Source: an uncultured Bacteriovoracaceae bacterium
GTDB taxonomy: Bacteria; Bdellovibrionota; Bacteriovoracia; Bacteriovoracales; Bacteriovoracaceae
NCBI GenBank assembly: GCA_938034385.1
Contig: CALHLC010000009.1
Span: 1 to 64,000, forward strand
Reading direction: 5' to 3'
Length of the DNA: 64,000 bases
The notes under the pieces are model-generated. The model worked only from the letters and a program-made list of their open reading frames with translations. It did not search any database and was not told the origin of the DNA. Position numbers and translations under genes: made by a program. Below, one piece after another: positions 15,819 to 25,467 of the stretch (the stretch's first letter is position 1; every line of letters begins with the position of its first letter).

Positions 15819-18755
15819 ATGAAGTGGATTTTATTATTATCGGCAATTTTAAGTTATGGGCAAAGTGTAAGCTCATATCTTCCAAAAAAAGAGCAATTAA
15901 CAAAAGAGTTTTTAGAAAAAATAACGAAGACTTACCGGGGACAAACCCAATTTGCAAAGAAAGCCTATTCTTACAGAGGAGGTCGTTATAACAGTAGAGC
16001 AAGATCTGGTAAAACAACAGAAGTTGGAAGTAGCAGGGAAATACAAGAATCAGATGTATTTAAAGTAGGAGCGAAAGGGCATAAGGAATTATTTTTACTA
16101 AATACCTATAGAGGCTTTCAAGTCATTTCATTTGAGGATGGGCCAGAGCTACCAAAAGTAAAATCAAGATTACCAATCTATAATAACTATAATAGTGAAA
16201 TGTATTATTTGAAAGATCAAGAAATGGTTTTAGTGGTAAACTCAGAATGGAGTAGTGATCGATCTTATATGGGATCAAACTATATTACTAATATTTACCA
16301 GATAGATGTTTCTAATACAGCTGATCTTAAACTAGTAAGTGAGAACACAGTTGGAGGGTATTTAGAATCTTCAAGATTAGTGGGAGATGTTCTTTATACA
16401 GTTACAGAAAATTATTCTTCATCAGAAAGAAAAGCTCAAATTACTTCTTTAAAAATTCAAAAATCAAAAATGAAAAGAATTGATCAAAAGCAATTACATT
16501 CTAAAGATATGTACATTGGAAAGATGAATGTTTTCAAGAGTGGAGACAACTACTATGTTTTAAGCTCAAGAGGTAATTGGTCAATGAATAAAGGGTTTGT
16601 TGATCTTTTTGATATCTCTAGTGAGAGTGGAAAAATTTCTAAAGTTCAAACAATGCAAATAAAGGGACGAATCTCAGAGAGATCTCAAATGTTCATGCAT
16701 AATGATCATATTGTTACAGTTTCAAATTATAGAAAGAGTAGAAACGATTTAGCTAAAATTGCTATTGAAGCCTTCAAAGTTAGTAAATCAGAAATAATTT
16801 TGGAATCAAGTGAGAAAAAGAGATTAATTTTAAAAGATACTCAAGGGCTAAATGCTAGTTTGCAAGACGTAAGAGTTTCAGGAAATTTGCTCTATACTTT
16901 TTGGGTACCTGCAAATAATATCGATCCATTTGATTTAGTTGATTTATCAAATCTTGAAAATGGTTTCAATTATCTTGGAAGACTTCATTTTGATGGATGG
17001 ATATCAAAGTCTTTCCCTGTTAAATACAAAAATAAAGATTTTATTATTGGTTTAGGTTGGATTGTTCCAGGAACAGGAGAGGATAATACTAGATATCCTC
17101 AGGCTAAAATCTTTGAGATAGTTAAGACCAAAAAAGGAATCAAGCATAAAGAAGTTGATACTTTAGTTTTAGATGATGAGAAAGTTTGGGCAAGATTAAA
17201 CGGTGAAGATAAAAACTTTGAAATAATACCTAAAACAGACTCTAGTTTTGAAATACTTTTCCCTGTCTCTTTTAGAGAGAAGAATTCTTATAGAAGTAAG
17301 TCAGGAGCTCAATTAGTAAAAGTTGATTTAGCGAAAAAAGAATTATCTGCTGGAGCAAAAATGCAAGGAGAGAGTTCATGGTTAAAAAGAGTTTTCTCTA
17401 ATGTTGAAATCAATAAAATCAATGCCTTTTCAGATAAAGAACTTGTAACTTTTTCTAATAATAAAAATAGATCTGGATTTTTAAATACTTTAAGTGTCCT
17501 TGAATTAGCGCGAAACATTATTGATTTTAAAGTTCTTTCAAATTCAACAGGTCTTCAAGTTATACAAACTGAAAAAGGGGTAGAGTTTAGAAAGGTTAGA
17601 CTTAATAACTCTGATGCCGAAAAACATGAAATCTTAAGAACTGAGAAAATTGAAGGAAAAGTTAAATGGACTAAGAGTACATCTGGAAAATTAAAAATGA
17701 TTTTAGCTAAAACTATTAAAAAAGCTACTAAACATGGTTATGAAAGAGAAATGGTTAAGTCTATTAACTATGTTGAATTTGATTACAAAAAGATGAAAGT
17801 AAGTAAAGGTAATGAAATTAGTTTCACTGAAAATCAAATGGAGCAAGGATGGTTTTCTATAAATGCTTACGAATTGAAAAATAAAGTGGTCTTCAGAGTT
17901 TACAATAAGAACAACTTTTATGTTGAAGAAAATGGAGAGTTGAGCAAGTTATCTCTTGATAAGGGTTGTGTTGAGTTTACTAAAGAAGGTAATGGAGCGA
18001 GTTATTATACTGTTGTAGGAAAACTATTTGTTCATAATAGTGCAAGAGTAGATATTGCAACTTCTAAAGAAGAGAAAACTCATAGATCTTTATATGATTT
18101 TGGATTTATTAAAGAAATGAAGCTTTCTGGAACTTCTTTAGTTTGTAGCAATGAAGCAATAAATATTCCTGGTCAACCTGTAGATATGGGCAATAACTTC
18201 ATGCTTACTAGTGGACAAAGTCACTATTTCTTTCCATATAGTTACGAATCTAGACCAATGGGGCGCCGTATAGGGAGACCATATTATGGAAGAGATTCTA
18301 AAACATATTCGTTAAAAATGGGAAAAAAGAAAGCAACACTTATTGACTTCGTTGAGAAAACGATTGTTGCTAATAAGTATGATGAAGGAAAGTACTTAAC
18401 ACATTCTTCTGCTGAAGGAAGATTAGATCTATGGGAAATTACAAAAAGAGGTGAAATTATCTCTAGACCTCGATACAAAAGAGAAACAGCGGGTTCTTAT
18501 TTAGTTAAAACTTTTGTAAAGGACAAAGAATTATACTTTTTAACTAAAAATAAAAAATTAGTTTCTATGTATAAAATACCAGCTAAATCTGATGAAATTG
18601 AAAAGTTAAAAATTGAAAGTAGTTATGATAAAAATAAAAAAGATGGCAATATTGAGTATGTATTTGGTTTTCAAAATGTCACTTTAAATAAAAATAAGAA
18701 AAAAGCGTATATTTCTCAAGGGATGTATGGGCTATTAGAAATTGATATCTTGTAA
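15819..18755 (+). CDS. Large exported beta-propeller-like protein (Beta_propel/COG4880 type)
   Basis: 978 residues with signal peptide (1-18). Residues from about 70 match the opening of the secreted propeller family: ESDVFKVGAKGHKELFLLNT, then repeated blocks of beta-strands around values and labels (VGDVLYTVTENY, SGDNYYVLSSRG, VSGNLLYTFWV). Family members are secreted and poorly characterised. A basic, Arg/Tyr/Gly-rich stretch occurs around 808-830. AAAGGGGA precedes the ATG. Monocistronic: a terminator follows. Confidence 0.6.
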   Translation: MKWILLLSAILSYGQSVSSYLPKKEQLTKEFLEKITKTYRGQTQFAKKAYSYRGGRYNSRARSGKTTEVGSSREIQESDVFKVGAKGHKELFLLNTYRGFQVISFEDGPELPKVKSRLPIYNNYNSEMYYLKDQEMVLVVNSEWSSDRSYMGSNYITNIYQIDVSNTADLKLVSENTVGGYLESSRLVGDVLYTVTENYSSSERKAQITSLKIQKSKMKRIDQKQLHSKDMYIGKMNVFKSGDNYYVLSSRGNWSMNKGFVDLFDISSESGKISKVQTMQIKGRISERSQMFMHNDHIVTVSNYRKSRNDLAKIAIEAFKVSKSEIILESSEKKRLILKDTQGLNASLQDVRVSGNLLYTFWVPANNIDPFDLVDLSNLENGFNYLGRLHFDGWISKSFPVKYKNKDFIIGLGWIVPGTGEDNTRYPQAKIFEIVKTKKGIKHKEVDTLVLDDEKVWARLNGEDKNFEIIPKTDSSFEILFPVSFREKNSYRSKSGAQLVKVDLAKKELSAGAKMQGESSWLKRVFSNVEINKINAFSDKELVTFSNNKNRSGFLNTLSVLELARNIIDFKVLSNSTGLQVIQTEKGVEFRKVRLNNSDAEKHEILRTEKIEGKVKWTKSTSGKLKMILAKTIKKATKHGYEREMVKSINYVEFDYKKMKVSKGNEISFTENQMEQGWFSINAYELKNKVVFRVYNKNNFYVEENGELSKLSLDKGCVEFTKEGNGASYYTVVGKLFVHNSARVDIATSKEEKTHRSLYDFGFIKEMKLSGTSLVCSNEAINIPGQPVDMGNNFMLTSGQSHYFFPYSYESRPMGRRIGRPYYGRDSKTYSLKMGKKKATLIDFVEKTIVANKYDEGKYLTHSSAEGRLDLWEITKRGEIISRPRYKRETAGSYLVKTFVKDKELYFLTKNKKLVSMYKIPAKSDEIEKLKIESSYDKNKKDGNIEYVFGFQNVTLNKNKKKAYISQGMYGLLEIDIL

Positions 18756-18774
18756 AAAAGAGAACCTTTAAATC

Positions 18775-18802
18775 AAGGCCAAGATTATTCTTGGCCTTTT
18801 TT
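18775..18802 (+). terminator. Terminator of the propeller-like gene
   Basis: AAGGCCAAG (18775-18783) pairs with CTTGGCCTT (18790-18798) around an ATTATT loop and is followed by a T run to 18802. The last codons of the convergent DUF309 gene lie within it. Confidence 0.85.
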
Positions 18803-19213
18803 ATATGGGAAGTTTTTAAATCTAAAATCAAAAATTACTTTATAATCTTCTAGCTTTGTTTCTTTATTTGGAATACTTGTGACTAAATCTTCTAACTCAA
18901 TCCAATCCAAGTAATCAAAAACCTGATCAGTGAGAATAAATTGTTGTTCTCTACATCGTTTAAATTTATTTTTAGCTTTATTAAGCATACCTTCGGTTCC
19001 AATAATTTTATTTTCTCTGAAATGCACCATTGAAGCTGCTACTTGAATAATCGCCCAATAAACATTCCTTGCTGGGTCATTTCTGTCTTCTAGCCAAACA
19101 TCCTCGAGCTCTTCGTGACATTCCCAGTATTTCTGTGAGTTAAATGCATGTATACCAGGGGCAATTTTCTTTAGATGTTCAGGTCCAAATGAACCAAATG
19201 GATAATCAGTCAT
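18785..19213 (-). CDS. DUF309-family protein
   Basis: 142 residues, cytoplasmic, mostly helical. The DUF309 signature is visible: F-N-S-Q-K-Y-W-E-C-H-E-E-L-E-D-V-W (about residues 24-40), then YWAIIQVAASMVHFREN. The His-Glu-Glu motif is typical of the family, whose biochemical function is unknown. Its 3' end runs into the terminator hairpin of the convergent gene. Confidence 0.85.
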   Translation of the reverse strand: MTDYPFGSFGPEHLKKIAPGIHAFNSQKYWECHEELEDVWLEDRNDPARNVYWAIIQVAASMVHFRENKIIGTEGMLNKAKNKFKRCREQQFILTDQVFDYLDWIELEDLVTSIPNKETKLEDYKVIFDFRFKNFPYKKGQE

Positions 19214-19255
19214 ACTATTATTATACTATGAAGCAGTATTAAAAAAAGGAAAGAA

Positions 19256-20026
19256 ATGAATTACTTGAATTTTATTTTTATAATGTTTTTATTTTCATGT
19301 ACAACTACGCCTGATGCTAATAAACAAGCATTAATAAATAAAATTATCAGTGAAAACACATCATATGCAGATTCATCTCAAAAGAGCTTTTTGAGTAAAA
19401 TTGGAGATATAGGTATTTTTCCAGAGAGTTTAAAATCAATTACCAACCAATTTATCTCTGATACTCAAAATAATAAAAAAAACGTTTTTCAAAATAATCT
19501 AGAAAAACTTGAAGTACGAGAGCTACAAGAAATTATCGAGACTCAAGCTGAAGTTAAGAAGTACAACAAACCATTAAAAATGGATGAATCTTTAATGGGA
19601 GTTCTTGGGAGTATCTTTACTTCAAATCCTTTCCCAAAAGAAAAACAAGTCGCAGTTAGTAATTACTTAAAAAACTCAAAAAAATCTGAAATGCTTGAGA
19701 AAATAATGAGTACATCAAGCCTGGGTGCTTTTAGTGCTATTTTGCCAAAAGAGATTACATCAGGAGTTTTAGGAAAATTTGCTCCATTTATAAAGAAAGC
19801 AAATGAGAAAAGAAGGATGGCCTTAATTTATAATCAATTTAAAGATGTTCCAATAGAAGAAATAAATAAGTTAAATAAACTTGTTTCTAGAAAATCTTAT
19901 TCACACCTTGTTAACTCAGAAGTAGAGGTTATTGATAATTATCCAAAGTTATTTAATGGTTTTTTTAAAGAGTTTAAAAAGTTAGCTCCAAGTTACTTGA
20001 AGAACCTAAAAGGGCTTGGCTTATAA
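19256..20026 (+). CDS. Lipoprotein of unknown function
   Basis: 256 residues. Signal with lipobox LFSC (Cys15) followed by TTT. The mature part is Lys/Ser/Asn-rich and mainly helical, with no cysteine and no recognised domain. AAAGGAAA precedes the ATG. Monocistronic and convergent with fabI (4-base gap). Confidence 0.62.
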   Translation: MNYLNFIFIMFLFSCTTTPDANKQALINKIISENTSYADSSQKSFLSKIGDIGIFPESLKSITNQFISDTQNNKKNVFQNNLEKLEVRELQEIIETQAEVKKYNKPLKMDESLMGVLGSIFTSNPFPKEKQVAVSNYLKNSKKSEMLEKIMSTSSLGAFSAILPKEITSGVLGKFAPFIKKANEKRRMALIYNQFKDVPIEEINKLNKLVSRKSYSHLVNSEVEVIDNYPKLFNGFFKEFKKLAPSYLKNLKGLGL

Positions 20027-20030
20027 ATTT

Positions 20031-20798
20031 CTAGCCACCAATAATTGATAAACCGGCATCTACATAGATCACTTCCCCAGTGACTCCTGAAGATAAGTCG
20101 GTAGCTAAATATAGTGCAGTTTTTGCAACATCTTCAGTGGTTACATTTTCTTTGAGAGAGGCTTTTTCTTTTGCAATATTTAACTTTTCTTTGAATCCTT
20201 TAATTCCACTCGCGGCAAGAGTTCTAATCGGGCCTGCAGAAATGGCATTTACTTTTATTTTTGATTTTCCTAAATCAAAAGCCAAATACTTCATAGAAGC
20301 TTCAAGTGTTGCTTTTGCAACTCCCATGACATTATAACCAGGAATAACCTGAGTTGATCCATGATAGGTCATTGTTATGATTGAACTATTTTCATTGAGT
20401 AGGCTTTGTAGTCTATGAGAAACATCAACAAGAGAAAATGCTGAAATCTCTATGGCTTTCATGAAACCAGACTTACTTGTTTGGACAAATGGTTTGGCAA
20501 GATCTTCTCTATTGGCAAAAGCCAAGGAGTGGATAATAACATCGATAGATTGCCAATTATCTAAGATCGTACTTTTTAGCCCTTCCATTTGAGTTTCATT
20601 TGTAACATCTAATTCGAAAGTAAAGTCTGCTCCAAGCTCTTGAGCTAGAGGCTCTACTCTTTTTTTGAGAGCGTCTCCTTGATAACTTAAAGCGATATTA
20701 GCACCATTTTCTTTGAGTTTTTTAGCAATTGCCCAAGCAATAGATCTCTCATTTGCTACACCTAAAATTAAGGCATTTTTACCTTTTAATAATTCCAT
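20031..20798 (-). CDS. fabI: Enoyl-[acyl-carrier-protein] reductase FabI
   Basis: 255 residues, normal FabI length. It reduces the enoyl-ACP double bond in the last step of each fatty acid elongation cycle. NAD-binding GVANERSIAWAIA (13-25); active-site Tyr145, Tyr155 and Lys162 within YHGSTQVIPGYNVMGVAK, the Y-x6-K type spacing of FabI; AGPIRTLAASGI is also typical. No other fatty-acid gene is adjacent. The start gives the standard MxLLKGKxALI opening. Confidence 0.95.
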   Translation of the reverse strand: MELLKGKNALILGVANERSIAWAIAKKLKENGANIALSYQGDALKKRVEPLAQELGADFTFELDVTNETQMEGLKSTILDNWQSIDVIIHSLAFANREDLAKPFVQTSKSGFMKAIEISAFSLVDVSHRLQSLLNENSSIITMTYHGSTQVIPGYNVMGVAKATLEASMKYLAFDLGKSKIKVNAISAGPIRTLAASGIKGFKEKLNIAKEKASLKENVTTEDVAKTALYLATDLSSGVTGEVIYVDAGLSIIGG

Positions 20799-20901
20799 AA
20801 AAGTCCTTGTATAACGCTCTAGAGCTAGCCTAAATGACTGCTCATGAATTACAATATTATCTCATTATAGAGATAAATGATCCACTGAAAAGAAGGTTAT
20901 T

Positions 20902-22029
20902 GTGAGGAAACTAGTTCCAGAATATATAGAAAATTTAAAAATCTATCAGGCTGGAAAACCTATTGAAGAATTAGCAAGAGAGAAAGGTTTAGAGAAAATC
21001 TCAAAACTTGCAAGTAATGAAAATCCATTAGGTCCATCACCTTATGCAATTCGAGCAATGACTCAAAAGTTATGGGACTTACATAGATATCCAGATATGC
21101 ATGCATACGCCCTTAAGGCGAAACTCTGTGAAATGTTTCATTTAAAAAATGAAAATATAATTCTAGGAAATGGTAGTGAAGGTATTATGGCCTATATTGC
21201 AAGGGCCTTTATTCAGCCAGGCGATGAAATAGTGACAAGTGAAAATACCTTTATTGGTTTTTACATCCTAGCTCGAGGTGTTGGGGCAAATATAAAAACA
21301 GTTCCTTTAAATGACAGTTATCAATACGATGTTGAAAAAATGGCTAAGCAGATTACTGAAAAAACTAAAGCTGTCTATATCGCAAATCCTAATAATCCAA
21401 CGGGAACATATTTAACAAAAAAAGACTTTGATTATTTAATGGAGTTTGTGCCTGATCATTGCATTGTTATTTTAGATGAAGCGTATTTTGAATATGCTGC
21501 TGATGCTTGCGATGATTATCCAAATTCAATGGATTATCGATATGACAATGTCATAACTCTTAGAACTTTTTCTAAAGCATATGGGTTATCAGGAATTAGA
21601 TGTGGATATGGATTTGCTCATGAAAACTTTATTAAAAACTTAACAAAAGTAAAGTTACCTTTCGAGCCAAATGCCCTGGCTCAAGTTGGTGCCCTTGGTG
21701 CCCTTGAAGATCAACCTCATTTAAGAAGAACATTAAGAAAAAATAAAATTCTTTATAAGGATTTATTAAAATATCTTTATATAAATGACTTTAAACCAAT
21801 TGAATCTGTTACAAATTTTGTAACATTTAAAACAGGTTCTAGTGAAGCGAGTATGTATTTGTTCGAATCGTTATTAAATGAAGGTGTAATTATTAGACAT
21901 CTAAAATCAAACGAGATGCCTGAATATGTACGAATCTCTATTGGAACCAATGATGAAATGATGCATTTTTATGAAGCGATGGATAAAGTATTACCAAAAT
22001 ATAATAATAAATTTGGAAGGGTTTTATGA
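20902..22029 (+). CDS. HisC-like PLP aminotransferase, probably acting on aromatic amino acids
   Basis: 375 residues, class I/II fold. PLP lysine is Lys225 in RTFSKAYGLSGIRCGYG; NPNNPTG and LDEAYFEYA are conserved. The sequence is closest in pattern to histidinol-phosphate aminotransferase. No his genes are near, however; it starts an operon with homogentisate dioxygenase and a fumarylacetoacetase-family enzyme. It is therefore more likely the tyrosine/phenylalanine transaminase opening aromatic catabolism. GTG start with AGAAGG 5 bases upstream. It overlaps the next gene by 4 bases. Confidence 0.85.
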   Translation: MRKLVPEYIENLKIYQAGKPIEELAREKGLEKISKLASNENPLGPSPYAIRAMTQKLWDLHRYPDMHAYALKAKLCEMFHLKNENIILGNGSEGIMAYIARAFIQPGDEIVTSENTFIGFYILARGVGANIKTVPLNDSYQYDVEKMAKQITEKTKAVYIANPNNPTGTYLTKKDFDYLMEFVPDHCIVILDEAYFEYAADACDDYPNSMDYRYDNVITLRTFSKAYGLSGIRCGYGFAHENFIKNLTKVKLPFEPNALAQVGALGALEDQPHLRRTLRKNKILYKDLLKYLYINDFKPIESVTNFVTFKTGSSEASMYLFESLLNEGVIIRHLKSNEMPEYVRISIGTNDEMMHFYEAMDKVLPKYNNKFGRVL

Positions 22030-23033
22030 AAGTTTGCATGTATAAAAGACAAACACAATTAGGTGCTTTTAATAGGTTAGGTTTATTCTTTAATGATTCA
22101 ACTATTATTGATGTGAACTTGTTATGGAAGGCTCATTACGAACTTAAAGATTATTTTAACCCAGCAGATAAGGCCTATCAGGTTGCTCCTTATACACTTT
22201 CTAAATTAATTAAAAATAATGACCAAGCAATTAGATTTTTAAAAGAGTCATTAGACTTATTTAAAGATCTTAGCCAAAAAGGAATTTTGCATACAAAAGA
22301 TAAAGGGTATTTCTCTTTTGACCTTCAAGACGATAAATCAGTTTCTCTTGGGAAAGCAATTGATTCAATTAATTGTTATAGAGATTTTTATATTCATGAA
22401 AAACATGTAAAGAAAGGGTTTGAGAAAAGAAAAGAACCAGTTCCACAAGCATGGTATGAAATGCCTGTATATTATAAAGGACCTACAACCGGCTTTATTG
22501 GTCATGATGAAATAATTCCTTGGCCAAGTTATACACAAAAACTTGATTATGAACTAGAGCTTGGTTGTATTATAGGGAAAAAGGGTAAAAATATTTCCAA
22601 AGAAAAGGCAGCAGAACATATTTTTGGATTTACAATTTTTAATGATATTTCAGCTAGAGATATTCAGAAAAAAGAAATGTCTGTTAGATTGGGACCATCT
22701 AAAGGAAAAGATTTTTGTTCAGTAGTAGGACCGGTGATTGTAACAGCTGATGAGATAGGAGCAGAGCCTAACTTAACAATGAAAGCCTTTATCAATGATG
22801 AGTTATGGAGTGAAGGCCAATCAGGAGATGGAAATTATACCTGGGCAGAGATGATAGAGTTTGCTTCTAAGGAAGAATATCTTCTACCAACAGATTTTCT
22901 AGGAAGCGGGACAGTAGGTACTGGCTGTGGATTAGAAATAGATAAATGGATTCAACCAGGTGATTTGATTAAATTCGAAATTGAAAAACTTGGAACCTTA
23001 AAAAATATAATAGGTACGCCTAATAAAGGATAG
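22026..23033 (+). CDS. Fumarylacetoacetate hydrolase-family protein
   Basis: 335 residues. Probable last step of homogentisate breakdown (fumarylacetoacetate to fumarate and acetoacetate), though the family also includes other beta-diketone hydrolases. The metal site shows DYELELGCIIGK (E-x-E) and FNDISARDIQKKE; RLGPSKGKDF and GSGTVGTGCG are typical of the FAH C-terminal domain. The ATG overlaps the aminotransferase stop (ATGA). Its place between the transaminase and homogentisate dioxygenase supports the pathway. Confidence 0.85.
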   Translation: MKVCMYKRQTQLGAFNRLGLFFNDSTIIDVNLLWKAHYELKDYFNPADKAYQVAPYTLSKLIKNNDQAIRFLKESLDLFKDLSQKGILHTKDKGYFSFDLQDDKSVSLGKAIDSINCYRDFYIHEKHVKKGFEKRKEPVPQAWYEMPVYYKGPTTGFIGHDEIIPWPSYTQKLDYELELGCIIGKKGKNISKEKAAEHIFGFTIFNDISARDIQKKEMSVRLGPSKGKDFCSVVGPVIVTADEIGAEPNLTMKAFINDELWSEGQSGDGNYTWAEMIEFASKEEYLLPTDFLGSGTVGTGCGLEIDKWIQPGDLIKFEIEKLGTLKNIIGTPNKG

Positions 23034-23038
23034 ATGTG

Positions 23039-23224
23039 ATGGAAAAATGGAATATACTTGTGAAACCGTTTTGGAAAGTATTTTGGGTGCTTACTGCAAT
23101 TATTGGTTTTATTATGATTTATAAAGCGTTTGTTAATCCTATTGGCGAATTTTCAATGGGTGCATTAGTGATGGGCTGTATCTTTATAATCGCCGCAATT
23201 ATTAATTTCATAAAATTAAAATAA
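23039..23224 (+). CDS. Small two-helix membrane protein in the aromatic operon
   Basis: 61 residues, with two predicted membrane helices (about 13-29 and 40-58) separated by a short loop, ending FIKLK. ATG 23039 is preferred over the GTG three bases earlier. It lies 5 bases after the FAH stop and 21 before hmgA. No family is recognised. Confidence 0.6.
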   Translation: MEKWNILVKPFWKVFWVLTAIIGFIMIYKAFVNPIGEFSMGALVMGCIFIIAAIINFIKLK

Positions 23225-23245
23225 ATTACCTACAGAGGAAGTTAA

Positions 23246-24334
23246 ATGGAAAACTTTAAAGCCAGCGGTGTTTATACTAAGCAAGCTCATGTAAAGATAC
23301 CTGAAGGTCATTATGAAGAAGAACATGGAAGGAAAGGTTTTTTTGGTCGTGTTAGTCATTTATATCATCAAAATCCTTTAACGAGTTGGTCTGAAATAGA
23401 TGGTGACTTAAGACCAAGAAATTTACCATCTTTATTCGAAACAAATGAAGTGAAAGAAAAAAGTGAAGTTGTTCTTTTAAATAAAGATGTGCAAGTGAGT
23501 ATAGGAACATATGAAAAAAGCCCTGTAAGTTTTCTAAGGAATGCTGACTTTGATGAAATGTATTTTGTTCATGATGGTCAAGGGAGATTTGAAACAAGTT
23601 ATGGGCATATAGATTATAAAAAGGGTGACTATATTATCCTTCCAAGAGGGATTACTTATAAGTTTTATGTAGAAAACATAACGAAATTTTTAATTATTGA
23701 ATCTGCTTCTGAGTTTGAACAACCAGATAGAGGAATGTTAGGGCCAAACGCTCTTTATGATCAAACAGCAATATTTGTTCCTGAAGCTGCTTATGGATCT
23801 GAAAAAGCAGATAAATATCCGATTCAGATAAAAAGAAATGGTAAGTATTCCAACGTGACGTATCCATATAATCCATTAGATGTATCAGGTTGGAAAGGCT
23901 CATTATATCCATGGAGACTATCAATCTATGATTTTTGTCCTATCAATTCTCACCGTTATCACATACCTCCTTCAGGGCATACGACTTTTGTGTGCAAAAA
24001 CTTTGTGATTTGTTCTTTTGTTGCAAGGCCATTAGAGAGTAGTGAACATGGAGTATTAAAAGTCCCTTTTTATCACTCAAATATAGATTTTGATGAAGTC
24101 CTTTTTTATCATGAAGGTGATTTTTTTAGTCGTGATAATGTTGATGCTGGAGCTTTTACTTTTCATCCTCAAGGAATAAATCATGGGCCTCATCCTAATG
24201 CTTTTGAAAAAGCTGATGCTAAAGAGTTTACAGATGAATATGCAGTGATGGTTGATACTAGATACCCATTAGAGCGCTCAGAATTTTTTAAAAAATATGA
24301 AAACCAAGATTATTGGAAAAGTTGGATGTCTTGA
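23246..24334 (+). CDS. hmgA: Homogentisate 1,2-dioxygenase
   Basis: 362 residues. It opens the aromatic ring of homogentisate to maleylacetoacetate using Fe(II). The C-terminal cupin shows the expected metal-site region: HSNIDFDEVLFYHEG with candidate His and Glu ligands, then TFHPQGINHGPHP. The chain is shorter than the roughly 430-residue Pseudomonas/human enzyme, fitting the shorter bacterial group. AGAGGAAG precedes the ATG. 4-Hydroxyphenylpyruvate dioxygenase and maleylacetoacetate isomerase are not in the window. Confidence 0.88.
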   Translation: MENFKASGVYTKQAHVKIPEGHYEEEHGRKGFFGRVSHLYHQNPLTSWSEIDGDLRPRNLPSLFETNEVKEKSEVVLLNKDVQVSIGTYEKSPVSFLRNADFDEMYFVHDGQGRFETSYGHIDYKKGDYIILPRGITYKFYVENITKFLIIESASEFEQPDRGMLGPNALYDQTAIFVPEAAYGSEKADKYPIQIKRNGKYSNVTYPYNPLDVSGWKGSLYPWRLSIYDFCPINSHRYHIPPSGHTTFVCKNFVICSFVARPLESSEHGVLKVPFYHSNIDFDEVLFYHEGDFFSRDNVDAGAFTFHPQGINHGPHPNAFEKADAKEFTDEYAVMVDTRYPLERSEFFKKYENQDYWKSWMS

Positions 24335-24960
24335 AATCTTTTGAAATCACAGATGAGCTAAAACAAAATTATAAATTTTTGATAGGTTCTATTCTTCCAA
24401 GACCTATAGCTGTAATCTCTACCCTTAATCTAGATGGTTCGAATAATCTTGCTCCTTTTTCATTCTTTACTGCAGTGAGTGCAACTCCTATGATTATTGG
24501 CTTTTCACCTTTAATTAGAACGAGTACGGGAAAGAAAAAAGATACAGTTGTAAATATAGAAAGAGAAAAAGAATTTGTCGTAAATTTTGTGACTGAATCA
24601 AATATGCACAAGGTAAATGAAGCCTCAGCTGAGCTTGAATATGGGGAAGATGAATTTCAATTTGCAGGGTTAAGTGCAATAGATTCAGATTTAATTAAGG
24701 CCAGAAGGTTAGTAGAGTCTCCAATACAATTTGAGTGTAAATTAAGAGATATTTTATCGTATGGTGAACATATTGGTTCAGGAAGATTTATTACAGGAGA
24801 AGTTATAAAGGTTCATATTGATGAAAGTTTATTAGAGGGAGAAAACAGAATTAGTACTTCTGCCTTTGAGCCTGTTGGTAGAGGAGCAGGGAATGATTGG
24901 ATCAAAACTACAGACATTATTCAGTTTGAAAGAAAAATGAAGGTTCAGCTTCAAAAATAA
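24331..24960 (+). CDS. Flavin reductase-like FMN-binding protein (DIM6/NTAB type)
   Basis: About 209 residues, using a TTG at 24331 that overlaps the hmgA stop (TTGA); another in-frame TTG lies at 24313, so the start is uncertain. GSILPRPIAVIST, NLAPFSFFTAVSATPMIIGF and KDTVVNI match the flavin reductase-like split-barrel fold of the family that binds FMN. Genes of this family often sit beside hmgA. Its exact reaction in the pathway is not known. It ends at the stop of convergent tonB. Confidence 0.8.
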   Translation: MKSFEITDELKQNYKFLIGSILPRPIAVISTLNLDGSNNLAPFSFFTAVSATPMIIGFSPLIRTSTGKKKDTVVNIEREKEFVVNFVTESNMHKVNEASAELEYGEDEFQFAGLSAIDSDLIKARRLVESPIQFECKLRDILSYGEHIGSGRFITGEVIKVHIDESLLEGENRISTSAFEPVGRGAGNDWIKTTDIIQFERKMKVQLQK

Positions 24961-25467
24961 TTAATCAACTAAGTTAAAATTAATAGTAATTTCAATCTTA
25001 TCATCAATAGGGATATTATTGTTTTTTGCTGCTATAAAAGTTGCTTCTTTTATTGATCTAATTGCTTCGTCATCAAGTCTTTTATATCCACTGCTTTTTA
25101 TCATTTTTAAAGATTTTAAAGATCCCGATTTATCTATATAAGCTTGAACTATAGTTTTTCCTTCTTCTTGATTTACTCTAGAAAGATAAGAATACTTAGG
25201 TGAGATTTTATATTGAGAATACGCTTTAGAGCTTATGTTTTTTAATGGTTGAATTTTCTCATTGGAAGAAGACTTCTCTTTAAAAACTCTTTTTTTCTGA
25301 GAAATTGGGCTTAAAGGCTTTTCTTCAAGAGCAGCTTTAGAATTCACAACAATAGAGATTTTGGTTGTTCTATCTGAGTAAGAGTATCTAGGCATGATCT
25401 TCAAGTACACAATAGAATGGATCATTATGGCCAGAAGAAAGCTAAGGGGTAAAACTAATCGATGCAT
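24961..25467 (-). CDS. TonB-like energy transducer paired with the adjacent receptor
   Basis: About 168 residues from ATG 25467; the frame opens further upstream, but this start puts the membrane anchor (LVLPLSFLLAIMIHSIVYL) at the N-terminus. A Lys/Ser/Pro-containing spacer leads to a TonB C-terminal domain: EEGKTIVQAYIDKSGSLKS, SSGYKRLDDEAIRSIKEATF. TonB links the inner-membrane proton motive force to outer-membrane receptors. It overlaps the receptor gene by 26 bases, so it is probably dedicated to it. No exbB/exbD nearby. Confidence 0.8.
   Translation of the reverse strand: MHRLVLPLSFLLAIMIHSIVYLKIMPRYSYSDRTTKISIVVNSKAALEEKPLSPISQKKRVFKEKSSSNEKIQPLKNISSKAYSQYKISPKYSYLSRVNQEEGKTIVQAYIDKSGSLKSLKMIKSSGYKRLDDEAIRSIKEATFIAAKNNNIPIDDKIEITINFNLVD

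Noticed and set aside
20902-22029. Straight annotation as histidine-biosynthesis hisC
   Set aside because: No his genes are near, and it is translationally coupled to aromatic degradation genes, so a neutral HisC-like call is safer.
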